From NCBI RefSeq assembly GCF_004785795.1, contig NZ_SRRO01000001.1, positions 186,001 through 250,000 on the forward strand: a stretch of 64,000 bases of DNA. The letters are read 5' to 3'. Below are positions 1 through 11,399 of the stretch, in pieces (position 1 is the first letter of the stretch; every line of letters starts with the position of its first letter). The DNA is from Nocardioides eburneiflavus (GTDB lineage Bacteria; Actinomycetota; Actinomycetes; Propionibacteriales; Nocardioidaceae). The position numbers and the translations under genes were made by a program. The notes below the pieces were generated by a model. That model was not told the origin of the DNA, did not search any database, and worked only from the letters and a program-made list of their open reading frames with translations.

Positions 1-12
1 GGATCCAGAAGG

Positions 13-582
13 TCATCGTGTGGTCCCCCTGTAGTAGTCGCCCTCGTCGTCGCCGAGCCGCATCGGGTGGGGCGGCTGCTCCATGCCCGGCAGCAGCGGG
101 GCCAGCAGGTCGGACTTCTCGTAGATCAGGTCGGCCCGGTTGTTGTCGGCCAGCTCGTACTCGTTGGTCATCGTCAGCGCGCGGGTCGGGCACGCCTCGA
201 TGCACAGACCGCACAGGATGCAGCGCAGGTAGTTGATCTGGTAGACGCGGCCGTAGCGCTCGCCGGGGCTGAAGCGCTGGCTGTTGCCGTCGGCGTCCGG
301 CACGTCGCTGTTGGACGCACCCTCCACGTAGATGGCGTCGGCCGGGCACGCCCACGCGCACAGCTCGCAGCCGATGCACTTCTCCAGGCCGTCGGGCCAG
401 CGGTTCAGCTGGTGCCGGCCGTGGAAGCGGGGCGCCGTCGGGAGCTTCTCGAACGGGTACTGCTCGGTGACGACCTTCTTGAACATCGTCCGGAAGGTGA
501 CGCCGAACCCGGCGATCGGGTCCCAGAAGCTCTCCTTGATCCCCTTGGACTCCTGGCCGGGGCTCTGGGGGGACTCACTCAT
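13..582 (-). CDS. nuoI: NADH-quinone oxidoreductase subunit I (NuoI)
   Basis: Peripheral-arm subunit of respiratory complex I that carries two [4Fe-4S] clusters (N6a/N6b) and passes electrons from NuoG towards NuoB. The 189-residue protein has two ferredoxin-type motifs: C69-x2-C72-x2-C75-x3-C79 and C121-x2-C124-x2-C127-x3-C131, each followed by proline. Length and motif spacing are normal for the family. The ATG overlaps the nuoH stop by 8 nt, so it is translated with the rest of the minus-strand nuo operon. This is the last nuo gene inside the window; nuoJ-nuoN would be expected beyond the left edge. Confidence 0.97.
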   Translation of the reverse strand: MSESPQSPGQESKGIKESFWDPIAGFGVTFRTMFKKVVTEQYPFEKLPTAPRFHGRHQLNRWPDGLEKCIGCELCAWACPADAIYVEGASNSDVPDADGNSQRFSPGERYGRVYQINYLRCILCGLCIEACPTRALTMTNEYELADNNRADLIYEKSDLLAPLLPGMEQPPHPMRLGDDEGDYYRGTTR

Positions 583-1930
583 GGTTCTCCTCCGCTGCAG
601 CGGTGACGGTGGTGCGTCCTCCCGACGAGTGGGCGAACGTCAGCGGCGCGGCGGCTCCGCGTACGGCGCCTCCCGCCGGCATCGGCGGGACGGGGAACCC
701 GCCGGCGAACGCGTCGTGCGGCTCCTCGCTCGCCTCGACCGGGGCCTCCTCGGCCTTCTTCTCGCCGACGAACATCAGCCCGATGGTCAGCACGAGCAGG
801 ACGGCGATCGCGGCCACCAGGTAGGTGCGGTCGATGTTGCCCTCGAGCGAGATGACGCGGATGGTGGCGACGGCCACGATCCAGGCCAGCGAGACCGGGA
901 TGAGGACCTTCCATCCCAGCGCCATGAACTGGTCGTAGCGCATGCGGGGCAGCGAGCCACGCAGCCAGACGAACAGGAAGATGAAGATGAAGACCTTGCC
1001 GAAGAACCACAGCAGGGGCCAGTAGCCGCTGTTGGCGCCCTCCCACACGTGCTCGATGCCCCACGGAGCGGCCCAGCCCCCGAGGAACAGCGTGGTCGCG
1101 ATGGCCGACACGGTGGCGAGGTTGATGTACTCGGCGAGGAAGAACAGCGCGAACTTCAGGCTGGAGTACTCGGTGTGGAAGCCGCCGACCAGCTCGCCCT
1201 CGGCCTCGGGGAGGTCGAAGGGGGCGCGGTTGGTCTCGCCGACCATCGAGATCATGTAGATGACGAAGGACGGCAGCAGGATCAGGCCGAACCACAGGCG
1301 GTCCTGCGCGGCGACGATCTCCGAGGTCGACATCGACCCGGCGTAGAGGAAGACCGCGACGAGCGCGAGGCCCATCGCGACCTCGTAGGAGATCATCTGT
1401 GCGCTCGAGCGGAGGCCGCCGAGCAGCGAGTAGGTCGAGCCGGACGACCAGCCGCCGAGGACGATGCCGTAGATGCCGATGGAGGCGATGGCGAGCATGA
1501 AGAGCACGGCCACCGGCATGTCGGTGAGCTGCAGCGGCGTCTGGTGTCCGAAGAAGTTGACCGTCGGCCCGAGCGGGATGACGGCCCAGGTGACGAACGC
1601 CGGCACCACCGCGATCACCGGCGCCAGGAGGAAGACGACCTTGTCGGCCGCCTTGGGGACGATGTCCTCCTTGAGCGCCAGCTTGACGCCGTCGGCCAGC
1701 GACTGCAGCAGGCCGAAGGGGCCGTGCACGTTGGGTCCGACGCGGTGCTGCATCCGGGCCACGACGCGACGCTCGAACCAGATGTTGAAGAGCGTCAGCA
1801 GCACCAGGATCACGAAGATGAGGACGGCCTTGAGCAGGATCACCCACCACGGGTCCTGGCCGAACGCGTCCAGCTCCGGGGCGGGCAGGTCCGCCGCGAG
1901 CGGCAGGACGCTCATCACTGCACCGTTCAT
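575..1930 (-). CDS. nuoH: NADH-quinone oxidoreductase subunit H (NuoH)
   Basis: Membrane subunit of complex I that forms part of the quinone-binding chamber and couples the peripheral arm to the proton-pumping arm. The 451-residue protein has about eight hydrophobic segments and the family motifs [16 protein letters not shown] (near residue 55) and [20 protein letters not shown]. The charged, Pro/Ala-rich C-terminal tail of about 50 residues is typical of actinobacterial NuoH. The open frame extends further upstream, but the start chosen is the ATG at 1930 (MNGAVMSV), which shares one base with the nuoG stop (TGATG) and has a GGAG ribosome site just upstream. Confidence 0.95.
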   Translation of the reverse strand: MNGAVMSVLPLAADLPAPELDAFGQDPWWVILLKAVLIFVILVLLTLFNIWFERRVVARMQHRVGPNVHGPFGLLQSLADGVKLALKEDIVPKAADKVVFLLAPVIAVVPAFVTWAVIPLGPTVNFFGHQTPLQLTDMPVAVLFMLAIASIGIYGIVLGGWSSGSTYSLLGGLRSSAQMISYEVAMGLALVAVFLYAGSMSTSEIVAAQDRLWFGLILLPSFVIYMISMVGETNRAPFDLPEAEGELVGGFHTEYSSLKFALFFLAEYINLATVSAIATTLFLGGWAAPWGIEHVWEGANSGYWPLLWFFGKVFIFIFLFVWLRGSLPRMRYDQFMALGWKVLIPVSLAWIVAVATIRVISLEGNIDRTYLVAAIAVLLVLTIGLMFVGEKKAEEAPVEASEEPHDAFAGGFPVPPMPAGGAVRGAAAPLTFAHSSGGRTTVTAAAEENHE

Positions 1931-4377
1931 CAGGAGGCTCCCTTCAGGGTGACCGTGCTGCCGGGCGAGGCCAGGTCGGCGAGGACGCCGCGACCGAACG
2001 ACCGGGCCGGGACCCAGACCACGCCGTCGGGCAGGTCGGCGACCACGACCGGCAGCGTCACGCTGCCCCGGTCGCCGGTGATCGTGACGAGCTGCTCGCC
2101 TGCCGTCCTGGCCTCGAGCATGCCGAGGGCCGACTCGTAGGTGGCGCGGCTGACGCGGGCGACCGGCGTACGGGCAGTGGCGCGCAGGTGCACCTCGCCG
2201 TCCTGCATCGAGCCCAGGTCGATGAGCTGCTTCCACGTCGCGAGCGCGAGGGCGACCTCACCCTTCTTCGGGCCCTTGGGTGCCTTCGCGGCCTTCGGCG
2301 CCTTGCCGGCGTCGAGGGCGGGCCGGGCACCGTCCCACGGGCCGAGCGCCTGCATCTCGGCGCGCACCTCGGCGACCGTACGGAAGCCGAGCGGGCGGCC
2401 GCGCCCCACCGCGGCGAGCTCGTCGGCGATGCCGGCGAGGACGCGCAGGTCGGGCAGGGAGGCGGGGTTGGTGAAGACGGCGTCGAAGGAGCGGGGGCGC
2501 CCGTCCCATGTCACGAAGGTGCCGGCCTTGTCGGTCACCGGGGCGACCGGCAGGACGACGTCGGCCACGCGGGTCACGTCGGTCTCGCGCAGCTCGAGGC
2601 TGACCACGAAGCCGGCCGCGTCGAGGGCGGCGCGGAAGGCGGCCGGGTCGGCGGTGTCGTCGGGGTCCACACCGCCGACCACGACGCCACCGAGGTCACC
2701 CTTGGCGAGCGCGGCGACGATGGCGTCGCCGTCACGGCCGGCCTTGGCGGGCAGCGACTCCACGCCCCACGCGGCGGCCACGTCGACGCGGGCCGAGGCC
2801 TCGCCGACGGGGCGACCGCCCGGCAGCAGGGTCGGCAGGGCGCCGGCCTCGACAGCACCGCGGTCCCCGGCGCGGCGCGGCACCCAGGCGAGGCGGGCGC
2901 CGGTGCCGGCGGCGAGGTCCGCGGCGGCGCTGAGCGCCCCGTGGGTCTGGGCCAGGCGCTCGCCGACGAGGATGATCGCGTCCTTGGTGACCCCGTGCTC
3001 GGCGTCCTTGAGCGAGCCGATGGCCTCGACCTCGGCGCCCGGGGCGGCGGGCACGAGGCGGCCGTTCATCTTGGCCAGGCCGCGCGAGGTGAAGGGCGCG
3101 ACGGAGACGACCTGCGTACGGCCTCGCCTTGCTGCCTTGCGCAGCCGTAGGAAGATCGTGGCGGCCTCGTCCTCGGGCTCGAGGCCGAGGAGCACCACGA
3201 CCGGCGCGGCCTCGAGGTCGGCGTAGGTCACGTCGCCGGACAGCGCGACGTGGGAGGCGAGGAAGCTGGCCTCCTCGGCGCTGTGCGGGCGGGCGCGGAA
3301 GTCGACGTCGTTGGTGTCGAGGGCGACGCGGGCGAACTTCGCGTAGGCGTACGCGTCCTCGGCGGTCAGGCGGCCACCGGTGAGGACCGCGGCGGCGCCG
3401 GCGTCGCGGAGCCCGCGGGCGGCGACGGCGAAGGCCTCGGGCCACGACGCGGGGCGCAGCTCACCGTCCTCCCGGATCTGCGGGTAGGTGATCCGGTCCT
3501 CGACCTGGGCGTAGCGGAAGGCGAAGCGGTCCTTGTCGCTGATCCACTCCTCGTTGACCTCGGGGTCGTTGCCGGCCAGGCGCCGCATGACCTTGCCGCG
3601 CCGGTGGTCGACGCGGATCGCAGCACCGCAGGCGTCGTGCTCGGCCACGCCCGGCGTGGAGACGAGGTCGAAGGGGCGCGAGCGGAAGCGGTAGTCGGCC
3701 GAGGTGAGGGCACCGACCGGGCAGATCTGGATCGCGTTGCCGGAGAAGTAGCTCTCGTAGGGCTCGCGCTCGTAGATCGCGACCTGCTGGAGCGCGCCGC
3801 GCTCGGCCAGGGCGATGAACGGGTCGCCCGCGATCTGCTCGGAGAAGCGGGTGCAGCGCGCGCACAGCACGCACCGCTCGCGGTCGAGAAGGACCTGGGC
3901 CGAGATGTTGATCGGCTTGGGGAAGGTGCGCTTGACGCCGCCGGACTCCGCGAAGCGACTCTCCCCGCGGCCGTTGCTCATGGCCTGGTTCTGTAGGGGG
4001 CACTCGCCGCCCTTGTCGCAGACCGGGCAGTCGAGCGGGTGGTTGATCAGCAGGAACTCCATGACGCCCTGCTGGGCCTTGTCGGCCACCTCGCTGGTCG
4101 CCTGGGTGTTGACCACCATGCCCTCGGCGACCGGCAGCGTGCACGAGGCCTGCGGCTTGGGGAAGCCGCGGCCGTTGCCGGCGTCGGGGATGTCGACCAG
4201 GCACTGGCGACAGGCGCCGACCGGGGCGAGCAGCGGGTGGTCGCAGAAGCGCGGGATCTGCACGCCGACCTGCTCGGCGGCGCGGATCACCAGGGTGTCC
4301 TTGGGGACGCTCACCTGCACGCCGTCGATGGTCAGGGTGACCGTCTCGACCTCGGTGCGCTCAGGGGTGGTGGTCAT
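1930..4377 (-). CDS. nuoG: NADH-quinone oxidoreductase subunit G (NuoG)
   Basis: Large iron-sulfur subunit of complex I, 815 residues. An N-terminal [2Fe-2S] domain (C45, C56, C59, C79) is followed by H113/C117/C120/C126 for cluster N5 and C169/C172/C175/C219 for cluster N4. A molybdopterin-oxidoreductase-like domain without expected catalytic function fills the rest. The four positions that would bind the extra N7 cluster (C-x2-C-x3-C-x27-C) are A245, D248, A252 and S280 here, so N7 appears lost. The start ATG overlaps the nuoF stop as ATGA. Confidence 0.96.
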   Translation of the reverse strand: MTTTPERTEVETVTLTIDGVQVSVPKDTLVIRAAEQVGVQIPRFCDHPLLAPVGACRQCLVDIPDAGNGRGFPKPQASCTLPVAEGMVVNTQATSEVADKAQQGVMEFLLINHPLDCPVCDKGGECPLQNQAMSNGRGESRFAESGGVKRTFPKPINISAQVLLDRERCVLCARCTRFSEQIAGDPFIALAERGALQQVAIYEREPYESYFSGNAIQICPVGALTSADYRFRSRPFDLVSTPGVAEHDACGAAIRVDHRRGKVMRRLAGNDPEVNEEWISDKDRFAFRYAQVEDRITYPQIREDGELRPASWPEAFAVAARGLRDAGAAAVLTGGRLTAEDAYAYAKFARVALDTNDVDFRARPHSAEEASFLASHVALSGDVTYADLEAAPVVVLLGLEPEDEAATIFLRLRKAARRGRTQVVSVAPFTSRGLAKMNGRLVPAAPGAEVEAIGSLKDAEHGVTKDAIILVGERLAQTHGALSAAADLAAGTGARLAWVPRRAGDRGAVEAGALPTLLPGGRPVGEASARVDVAAAWGVESLPAKAGRDGDAIVAALAKGDLGGVVVGGVDPDDTADPAAFRAALDAAGFVVSLELRETDVTRVADVVLPVAPVTDKAGTFVTWDGRPRSFDAVFTNPASLPDLRVLAGIADELAAVGRGRPLGFRTVAEVRAEMQALGPWDGARPALDAGKAPKAAKAPKGPKKGEVALALATWKQLIDLGSMQDGEVHLRATARTPVARVSRATYESALGMLEARTAGEQLVTITGDRGSVTLPVVVADLPDGVVWVPARSFGRGVLADLASPGSTVTLKGAS

Positions 4378-5681
4378 GCGTCAGCTCCGACAGGTGAGAA
4401 GACGGTCGAGGCTGCCGGGTCGAACGGGCAGCCGCCGTGGGTGAGGTGCGCGAGGTATTCGTCGCGGAAGTACTGGATCGAGCTCGAGATCGGACTGGTG
4501 GCGCCGTCGCCGAGCGCGCAGAACGAGCGGCCCAGGATGTTGTCGCACTGGTCGAGCAGCAGGTCGAGGTCGGCCTCGCTCCCCTGCCCCTTCTCCAGCC
4601 TGGCCAGGGTCTGGGTGAGCCACCAGGTGCCCTCGCGGCACGGCGTGCACTTGCCGCACGACTCGTGCTTGTAGAACTCCGTCCACCGCAGGACCGCGCG
4701 GACCACGCAGGTGGTCTCGTCGAAGAGCTGCAGCGCGCGCGTGCCGAGCATCGAGCCGGCCGCGCCGACCGCCTCGAAGTCGAGCGGCACATCGAGGTGC
4801 TCGGGCGTCAGGAGCGGGGTGCTCGATCCGCCGGGCGTCCAGAACTTCAGCTCGTGGCCCTCGCGCATGCCGCCGGCGAGGTCGATGAGCTCGCGCAGGG
4901 TGATGCCGAGCGGGGCCTCGTACTGGCCAGGGTTGGTGACGTGGCCGGACAGGCTGAAGATGCCGAAGCCGTTGGACTTCTCGGTGCCCATGCCGGCGAA
5001 CCAGCCCGGGCCGTTGACGATGATGCTCGGGACCGAGGCGATCGACTCGACGTTGTTGATGACGGTCGGGCTCGCGTAGAGGCCGGCGACCGCGGGGAAC
5101 GGCGGGCGCAGGCGCGGCTGGCCGCGGCGGCCCTCGAGGCCCTCGAGCAGGGCCGTCTCCTCGCCGCAGATGTAGGCACCGGCGCCGGCGTGGACGATCA
5201 GGTCGAGGTCGTAGCCGGAGCCGTGGATGTTCTTGCCGAGGTGGCCGGCCAGGTAGGCCTCCTGCACCGCGCGCTGGAGACGGCGGATCACGTGGAGGAC
5301 CTCGCCGCGCACGTAGATGAACGCGGTGTTGGCGCGGATCGCGTAGGAGCTGACGATCACGCCCTCGACCAGCGTGTGCGGGCTGGCCATCATGAGCGGG
5401 ATGTCCTTGCAGGTGCCCGGCTCGGACTCGTCGGCGTTGACGACGAGGTACTTGGGCTTCGGGTTGTCCTGCGGGATGAAGCCCCACTTCATGCCGGTGG
5501 GGAAGCCGGCGCCGCCGCGGCCGCGCAGGCCGGACTCCTTGACGGCGTCGATGACGTCGTCGGGCGCCATCGCGAACGCCTTGTCGAGGGCGGCGTAGCC
5601 ACCGCGCTCCTCGTACGCCGCGAGCGTCCAGGCGCGCTCGGCGTCCCAGTTGTCGGTGAGGACCGGGGTCAGTGTGCTCAC
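4374..5681 (-). CDS. nuoF: NADH-quinone oxidoreductase subunit F (NuoF)
   Basis: NADH-oxidising flavoprotein of complex I; it binds NADH and FMN and cluster N3. The 435-residue protein carries the glycine-rich FMN/NADH site [13 protein letters not shown] (residues 51-63), the [26 protein letters not shown] region in the middle (seen here as [19 protein letters not shown]) and the C-terminal [4Fe-4S] motif [13 protein letters not shown] longer open frame runs into nuoE. The start used is GTG at 5681, overlapping the nuoE stop as GTGA. Confidence 0.96.
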   Translation of the reverse strand: MSTLTPVLTDNWDAERAWTLAAYEERGGYAALDKAFAMAPDDVIDAVKESGLRGRGGAGFPTGMKWGFIPQDNPKPKYLVVNADESEPGTCKDIPLMMASPHTLVEGVIVSSYAIRANTAFIYVRGEVLHVIRRLQRAVQEAYLAGHLGKNIHGSGYDLDLIVHAGAGAYICGEETALLEGLEGRRGQPRLRPPFPAVAGLYASPTVINNVESIASVPSIIVNGPGWFAGMGTEKSNGFGIFSLSGHVTNPGQYEAPLGITLRELIDLAGGMREGHELKFWTPGGSSTPLLTPEHLDVPLDFEAVGAAGSMLGTRALQLFDETTCVVRAVLRWTEFYKHESCGKCTPCREGTWWLTQTLARLEKGQGSEADLDLLLDQCDNILGRSFCALGDGATSPISSSIQYFRDEYLAHLTHGGCPFDPAASTVFSPVGADA

Positions 5682-6325
5682 TTGTCTCCCTCCGGAGCCG
5701 TCCAGCCGTTCTCGCGCGCGATCTTCAGGCCGGCCAGCGAGGCGGGACCCGCGGCCGGGCCCTCGTCGGCGCGGTCGTCGGGGAAGCCCGCGAGCACACG
5801 CTCCGCCTCGCGCCAGGTGCACAGCCTCGGGCCGCGGGTCGAGTGGACCTCGTTGCCGGCGCGGAGGTCGTCGACGACCTGCACCGCGGACTCCGGCGTC
5901 TGGTTGTCCATGAACTCCCAGTTGACCATCATCACCGGGGCGTAGTCGCACGCCGCGTTGCACTCGATGTGCTCGAGGGTGACCTTGCCGTCCTCGGTCG
6001 TCTCGTCGTTGCCGACGTCGAGGTGCTCCTTGAGCCGCTCGAAGATCACGTCGCCGCCCATCACCGCGCACAGCGTGTTGGTGCAGACGCCGACGTGGTA
6101 GTCGCCGACGGGCTTGCGCTTGTACATCGTGTAGAAGGTCGCGACACCGTTGACCTCGGCGGCGCTGATGCCGAGGATCTCGGCGCACGCCTCGATGCCC
6201 TCGGGGGTGACGCGCCCCTCGACGGACTGCACGAGGTGCAGCATCGGGAGCAGGCCGGAGCGGGCCTCGGGGTAGCGGGCCGCGATCTCACGCAGCTCGT
6301 CCCAGGTCTTGGAGTCGAGACTCAT
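5678..6325 (-). CDS. nuoE: NADH-quinone oxidoreductase subunit E (NuoE)
   Basis: Thioredoxin-fold [2Fe-2S] subunit (cluster N1a) that partners NuoF in the NADH dehydrogenase module. The 215-residue protein has C81-x4-C86 and C122-x3-C126, the canonical ligands. The C-terminal tail of about 60 residues after the fold is longer than in E. coli, as is common in actinobacteria. The ATG at 6325 overlaps the nuoD stop by four bases. Confidence 0.95.
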   Translation of the reverse strand: MSLDSKTWDELREIAARYPEARSGLLPMLHLVQSVEGRVTPEGIEACAEILGISAAEVNGVATFYTMYKRKPVGDYHVGVCTNTLCAVMGGDVIFERLKEHLDVGNDETTEDGKVTLEHIECNAACDYAPVMMVNWEFMDNQTPESAVQVVDDLRAGNEVHSTRGPRLCTWREAERVLAGFPDDRADEGPAAGPASLAGLKIARENGWTAPEGDK

Positions 6326-7662
6326 CGGTCGACGCCTCCCATCACGGGGTCGATGGAGGCGATCGCGACGATGACGTCGGCGACCATGCCGCCCTCGCTC
6401 ATCACGCTCGTCGCCTGCAGGTTGGTGAAGGACGGGTCGCGGAAGTGCGCGCGGAAGGGACGCGTGCCGCCGTCGGAGACGACGTGGGCGCCCAGCTCGC
6501 CGCGGGGCGACTCGATCGGGACGTACGCCTGGCCGGCCGGGACCCGGAAGCCCTCGGTCACCAGCTTGAAGTGGTGGATCAGCGCCTCCATCGACTCGCC
6601 CATGATGTGGCGGATGTGGTCGAGGCTGTTGCCCATGCCGTCGCTGCCGATGGCGAGCTGGCTGGGCCATGCGATCTTCTTGTCGCCCACCATGACCGGG
6701 GCACCTTCGAGGCCGGCGAGGCGGTCGGCGCACTGCTCGACGATCCTGAGCGACTCCCACATCTCGTTGAGGCGGATGCGGAAGCGGCCGTAGGAGTCGG
6801 CCGTGTCCCAGGTCTGCACCTCGAAGTCGTAGTCCTCGTAGCCGCAGTAGGGCTGCGTCTTGCGCAGGTCCCAGGCGTAGCCGGTGGAGCGGAGCACCGG
6901 GCCGGTGAGGCCGAGCGCGAGGCAGCCGGCGAGGTCGAGGTGGCCGACGCCCTCGAGGCGGCCCTTGAAGATCGGGTTGGCGTTGCAGAGCGCGGCGTAC
7001 TCGGGCAGGCGCTTCTTCATCAGGGCGATGAAGTCGCGGATCTCGTCGAGGGCGCCGGGGGGCAGGTCCTGCGCGACGCCGCCGGGGCGGAAGAACGCGT
7101 GGTTCATCCGAAGGCCGGTGATCAGCTCGAACAGGTCGAGGACGAGCTCGCGCTCGCGGAAGCCGATCGTCATGACCGTCAGGGCGCCGATCTCCATGCC
7201 GCCGGTCGCGATCGCGACCAGGTGGGAGGACATCCGGTTGAGCTCCATCAGGAGCACGCGCATGACCTGCGCCTTCTCCGGGATGTCGTCCTCGATGTCG
7301 AGCAGGCGCTCCACGCCCAGGACGTAGGTCGCCTCGTTGTAGAACGGCGAGAGGTAGTCCATGCGCGTGCAGAACGTGACGCCCTGCACCCAGGAGCGGT
7401 ACTCCATGTTCTTCTCGATGCCGGTGTGGAGGTAGCCGATGCCGCAGCGAGCCTCGGTGACCGTCTCGCCCTCGAGCTCGAGGATGAGCCGGAGCACGCC
7501 GTGCGTGGACGGGTGCTGCGGCCCCATGTTGACCACCACGCGCTCCTCGGCGGACTCGCCGATGCTCTGCGTGATCGAGTCCCAGTCCTGGCCGGTGACG
7601 GTGAAGACCTTGCCCTGGCTGGTGTCGCCGGGCGCTGCGTAGAAGTCCTGCTCGGTGGTCAT
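6322..7662 (-). CDS. nuoD: NADH-quinone oxidoreductase subunit D (NuoD)
   Basis: 49-kDa-type subunit that, with NuoB, forms the menaquinone reduction site next to cluster N2. At 446 residues it is full length. Recognisable are [16 protein letters not shown] near residue 45 (with the quinone-site histidine), the [16 protein letters not shown] segment and the C-terminal ending PVMGGVDR. The start ATG shares a base with the nuoC stop (TGATG), consistent with translational coupling. Confidence 0.97.
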   Translation of the reverse strand: MTTEQDFYAAPGDTSQGKVFTVTGQDWDSITQSIGESAEERVVVNMGPQHPSTHGVLRLILELEGETVTEARCGIGYLHTGIEKNMEYRSWVQGVTFCTRMDYLSPFYNEATYVLGVERLLDIEDDIPEKAQVMRVLLMELNRMSSHLVAIATGGMEIGALTVMTIGFRERELVLDLFELITGLRMNHAFFRPGGVAQDLPPGALDEIRDFIALMKKRLPEYAALCNANPIFKGRLEGVGHLDLAGCLALGLTGPVLRSTGYAWDLRKTQPYCGYEDYDFEVQTWDTADSYGRFRIRLNEMWESLRIVEQCADRLAGLEGAPVMVGDKKIAWPSQLAIGSDGMGNSLDHIRHIMGESMEALIHHFKLVTEGFRVPAGQAYVPIESPRGELGAHVVSDGGTRPFRAHFRDPSFTNLQATSVMSEGGMVADVIVAIASIDPVMGGVDR

Positions 7663-8464
7663 CAGTTGTAGCTCCTGCGCTGGTCCGGCGGAGGGATGGA
7701 GCCGCCCTTGTACTCGACGGGGATGCCGCCGAGCGGGTAGTCCTTGCGCTGCGGGTGGCCCGGCCAGTCGTCCGGCATGAGCACCCGGGTGAGAGCGGGG
7801 TGGCCGTCGAAGACCAGCCCGAACATGTCGTACGTCTCGCGCTCGTGCCAGTCGAGCGTGGGGTAGATGCTCACCAGGCTCGGCAGGTGCGGGTCGCTGT
7901 CCGGCGCGGTCACCTCCACGCGGATGCGCCGGTTGTGGGTCATCGAGGTGAGGTGGTAGACGGCGTGCAGCTCGCGTCCGGTGTCCTCGGGGTAGTGCAC
8001 GCCGCTGACGCCCGAGCAGAACTCGAAGCGCAGCGCCTCGTCGTCGCGCAGCATCTGCGCCACGAAGGGCAGGTCCTCGCGGCGTACGTGGAAGGTGATC
8101 TCGCCGCGGTGCACCACGACGCTCTCGATGGCCGCGGTCAGCTCGGTGGCCTCCAGGCGGGCCTCGAGGGCCCCGGCGACCTCGTCGAACCAGCCGCCGT
8201 AGGGCTTCTGCGAGGGCGCCGGGAAGACGGTCGCGCTCACCAGGCCGCCGTAGCCGGAGGTGTCGCCGGTGCCGGAGGTGCCGAACATGCCGTGGCGGAC
8301 GCCGACGGAGCGCACCTCGCCCGTCGGGGCCGGGACGTTCTCCGGGGACTGCTCGGGAGCCGGCTGCTCGACGCCGCTGCCGGTGCCGGCCTCGGCCTTC
8401 GCCGCCTCGAGGTTGCGCTCCTCCGCGGGACGAGCGGCCTTGTTCTCGTCGGTCTTGTCGTCGC

Positions 8465-8468
<4 letters not shown>
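7662..8468 (-). CDS. nuoC: NADH-quinone oxidoreductase subunit C (NuoC)
   Basis: 30-kDa-type subunit of the complex I peripheral arm that packs against NuoD and NuoB. The 268-residue protein begins with an Ala/Pro/Glu-rich region of about 70 residues of low complexity, then the conserved fold ending in the family signature [16 protein letters not shown] and [16 protein letters not shown]. The start is GTG at 8468 ([10 protein letters not shown]), overlapping the nuoB stop as GTGA; the frame remains open upstream inside nuoB but there it only shadows that gene. Confidence 0.95.
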
Positions 8469-9019
<551 letters not shown>

Positions 9020-9024
9020 GGTGT

Positions 9025-9384
9025 TCAGTCCCAATCCAGTCCGCCGCGTCGCCACACGTATGCGTAGGCGACGAAGACCGTGCCGATGAAGAGGACCATC
9101 TCGACGAGGCCGAACAGGGCCATCTGGTCGAAGTGGACGGCCCAGGGGTAGAGGAAGATGATCTCGATGTCGAAGACGATGAAGAGCATCGCGGTGATGA
9201 AGTACTTCACCGGGATCCTGCCGCCGCCGATCGGCTGCGGCGTCGGCTCGATGCCGCACTCGTAGGAGTCGAGCTTCGCCCGGTTATAGCGCTTCGGCCC
9301 GGTGAAGGCACTGATGACCACGGAGAAGACGGCGAAACCCGTCGCGAGCAGTGCGAGGGCGAGGACCGGCGTGTAGAGCTCCAT
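9025..9384 (-). CDS. nuoA: NADH-quinone oxidoreductase subunit A (NuoA)
   Basis: Small membrane subunit of complex I, 119 residues, with three hydrophobic helices (about residues 5-27, 66-88 and 93-113) and the conserved cytoplasmic loop [11 protein letters not shown] that approaches the quinone site. It is the first gene of the operon. The ATG at 9384 is preceded by a good ribosome site (GGAAGG) 6 nt upstream. The upstream gap holds a candidate promoter and a near-consensus Rex operator. Confidence 0.96.
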   Translation of the reverse strand: MELYTPVLALALLATGFAVFSVVISAFTGPKRYNRAKLDSYECGIEPTPQPIGGGRIPVKYFITAMLFIVFDIEIIFLYPWAVHFDQMALFGLVEMVLFIGTVFVAYAYVWRRGGLDWD

Positions 9385-9428
9385 CGATTCCCTTCCGGTG
9401 GACCTGCGCCGTCACCGAGAATGTGACT

Positions 9429-9446
9429 TTGTGAATGGCTTCACGA
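9429..9446. promoter_or_regulatory. Predicted Rex operator upstream of nuoA
   Basis: TTGTGAA-TGGC-TTCACGA matches the actinobacterial Rex box TTGTGAA-N4-TTCACAA in 13 of 14 defined positions. It lies 45 nt before the nuoA start and just downstream of the best promoter match, where a bound repressor would block elongation or open-complex formation. Rex itself is encoded in this window at 42178-42852. In Streptomyces coelicolor Rex is known to control nuo; direct control here is inferred. Confidence 0.75.
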
Positions 9447-9460
9447 GTGGCGCGGGCCAC

Positions 9461-9490
9461 AGTCTAGGACTCCGGTGTCACGTACGTCAC
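9461..9490 (-). promoter_or_regulatory. Candidate nuo operon promoter
   Basis: On the minus strand, GTGACG (9490-9485) and TAGACT (9466-9461) are separated by 18 bp, an acceptable sigma-70-type pair. It would start transcription near 9454, about 70 nt before nuoA. No competing pair of similar quality was seen in the 9385-9591 gap. Confidence 0.45.
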
Positions 9491-9591
9491 GCGGGGGTCC
9501 GGACCAGTCGGCGGTCCCCCATTGCCACCCTGACCTGCGGATTTAGGTGAGGTGGACGTGCCCTAAATCGGCCCGCCGTGGCCCGGGTCCG

Positions 9592-10281
9592 TCAGGCGGT
9601 GGCGCGGTGCAGGGCGACGATGCCGCCGGTGAGGTTGCGCCACTCGGGCCGCTGCCAGCCGGCCTCGGCGACCAGGTCGGCGAGCCCGGCCTGGTCGGGC
9701 CAGGCGCGGATCGACTCGGCGAGGTAGACGTAGGCGTCGGCGGCGCTGGCGGTCAGCGAGGCGATCGCCGGCAGCGCGCGCATGAAGCCGTCCATGTAGA
9801 GGCTTCGGAGCGCGCCGTTGGTGGGCGTGCTGAACTCGCACACGACCAGGCGCCCGCCCGGTCGGGTCACGCGCAGCATCTCCGTGAGCCCGGCGACCGG
9901 GTCCACGAAGTTGCGGAGCCCGTAGGAGATGGTGACCGCGTCGAAGGTGTCGTCGAGGAACGGCAGGCGGGTGCCGTCGCCGGCGACGAAGGGCAGCGCG
10001 GGCCGGTCCTTCTTGCCCTGCTGGAGCATGCCGACGGAGAAGTCGCACGGGACGGCGGTGGCGCCGCGGTCGAAGAACGGCTCGCTCGAGCAACCCGTGC
10101 CGGCGGCGAGGTCGAGCACGAGGTCCCCGGGACGCGGGGCGACGGCCTCGACCATGGAGCGTCGCCAGCTGCGCTGGATGCCGGCCGTCATCAGGTCGTT
10201 GGTGAGGTCGTAGCGCCTGGCCACGGTGTCGAACATGCGACGTACGTCGGTCGGTTGCTTGTCCAGGTCAGCGCGGGCCAC
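9592..10281 (-). CDS. menG: Demethylmenaquinone methyltransferase
   Basis: SAM-dependent C-methylation of demethylmenaquinone, the last step of menaquinone synthesis (UbiE/MenG family). The 229-residue protein shows family motif [20 protein letters not shown] near the N-terminus, the SAM loop [26 protein letters not shown] and the [13 protein letters not shown] segment. It sits directly upstream of nuoA on the same strand but with a 207-bp gap and the nuo promoter between them. The start is GTG at 10281; TACGCT ends 6 nt before it, the pattern expected for a leaderless mRNA. Confidence 0.93.
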   Translation of the reverse strand: MARADLDKQPTDVRRMFDTVARRYDLTNDLMTAGIQRSWRRSMVEAVAPRPGDLVLDLAAGTGCSSEPFFDRGATAVPCDFSVGMLQQGKKDRPALPFVAGDGTRLPFLDDTFDAVTISYGLRNFVDPVAGLTEMLRVTRPGGRLVVCEFSTPTNGALRSLYMDGFMRALPAIASLTASAADAYVYLAESIRAWPDQAGLADLVAEAGWQRPEWRNLTGGIVALHRATA

Positions 10282-10342
10282 GCGCCGAGCGTAGGCGTCC
10301 GTTCCCCGGGACGTGCAACGCGGGGGCGTCGTACGGCGTCCC

Positions 10343-10348
10343 TATGAT
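10343..10348 (+). promoter_or_regulatory. -10 element for the L,D-transpeptidase gene
   Basis: TATGAT, one base from the consensus TATAAT, lies 34 nt before the ATG. It would give a short leader that contains the ribosome site GGGGGAGGA. No clear -35 was found at the right distance. Confidence 0.45.
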
Positions 10349-10382
10349 CGACCCGTCGTCGGCTCCCCGGGGGAGGAACCAC

Positions 10383-11390
10383 ATGCCACGCCGTCCTGCA
10401 CGTCGCCTCGCGCAGCGTCTCGTCGCGCTCCTGCTCGCCCTGCTCGTCGCCCTGACCGGCCTCGCCGCGGTCGGCACGACGAGCGCCACGGCTGCGGCCC
10501 GCGCCGACTTCGCCCCGATGCGGATCGGGGACACCGGCTGGCGGGTGCGCCAGCTCCAGAGCCGCCTGCACCAGCTCGACCTGCACTCCGAGGTCGTCAC
10601 CAGCCGCTTCGACCGCGAGACCCGCGCCGGCGTGGCGACCTTCCAGCGGCGCCGCGGCTGGGACGCCGACGGCGTCGTCGACGAGCGCACGTGGCTCAAG
10701 CTCACCTCGATCACCACCGAGCCGACCACCGAGGCGCTGCACAACGTCTACACCCCCGGCCGCCCGCTGCTCCAGCGCGGCGACACCGGCATGTGGGTAC
10801 GCCAGGTCCAGGCCAGGCTCTCCCAGGTCCGCTGGTTCGAGGGCCGGGTGACCGGACGCTACGCCCGCTCGACCGTCACGGCCGTGGAGGGCTTCCAGGC
10901 CAAGCGGCGCATCCCGGTCACCGGCCAGGTCGACCGCCGTACGCTCACCCGGCTCAAGGAGATGACGCGTACGCCGACCCGGGCCGAGCTCTTCAACATC
11001 GTCGCCACCGGCCCGGCACTCGACCCGCGGTGCACGACCGGGCGCGCGATGTGCGTGGACAAGACCTCGCGGTCGTTGCGGTGGGTGGTCGACGGCGTCG
11101 TGCTCAAGACGGTCGAGGTGCGCTTCGGCTCCGACGAGCTGCCCACCCGCGAGGGGGCGTTCGCGGTGTTCCGCAAGTCGCGCGACCACGTCTCGAGCCT
11201 GTACGACACCCCGATGCCGTTCGCCATGTTCTTCTCCGGCGGCCAGGCCGTGCACTACTCGCCCGACTTCGCCGCCAACGGCTACGACGGCGCGTCGCAC
11301 GGCTGCGTCAACGTGCGCGACCGGGCGGCGGTCGCGTGGCTCTTCGACCGGGTCCGGATCGGCGACGAGGTGATCGTCTACCGGTCGTGA
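10383..11390 (+). CDS. Secreted L,D-transpeptidase with two peptidoglycan-binding domains
   Basis: Cell-wall enzyme expected to form 3-3 peptidoglycan cross-links. The 335-residue protein starts with an Arg-rich signal peptide and hydrophobic core (residues 1-35). Two PG_binding_1 repeats follow (about 45-105 and 122-180, each with GDTGxWVRQxQ-like starts), then a C-terminal YkuD domain. The active-site motif SHGCVNVRD places the catalytic cysteine near residue 308. The ATG at 10383 was preferred over an upstream in-frame ATG because of the GGGGGAGGA site 5 nt before it. It converges with the next gene, with 9 nt between stops. Confidence 0.9.
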   Translation: MPRRPARRLAQRLVALLLALLVALTGLAAVGTTSATAAARADFAPMRIGDTGWRVRQLQSRLHQLDLHSEVVTSRFDRETRAGVATFQRRRGWDADGVVDERTWLKLTSITTEPTTEALHNVYTPGRPLLQRGDTGMWVRQVQARLSQVRWFEGRVTGRYARSTVTAVEGFQAKRRIPVTGQVDRRTLTRLKEMTRTPTRAELFNIVATGPALDPRCTTGRAMCVDKTSRSLRWVVDGVVLKTVEVRFGSDELPTREGAFAVFRKSRDHVSSLYDTPMPFAMFFSGGQAVHYSPDFAANGYDGASHGCVNVRDRAAVAWLFDRVRIGDEVIVYRS

Positions 11391-11399
11391 GGCGCGCGC

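Noticed and set aside
9430..9445. CRP-like site TGTGA-N6-TCACG upstream of nuoA
   Set aside because: The same bases match the longer Rex consensus better, and Rex is encoded in the window. A CRP role cannot be excluded but is not needed.
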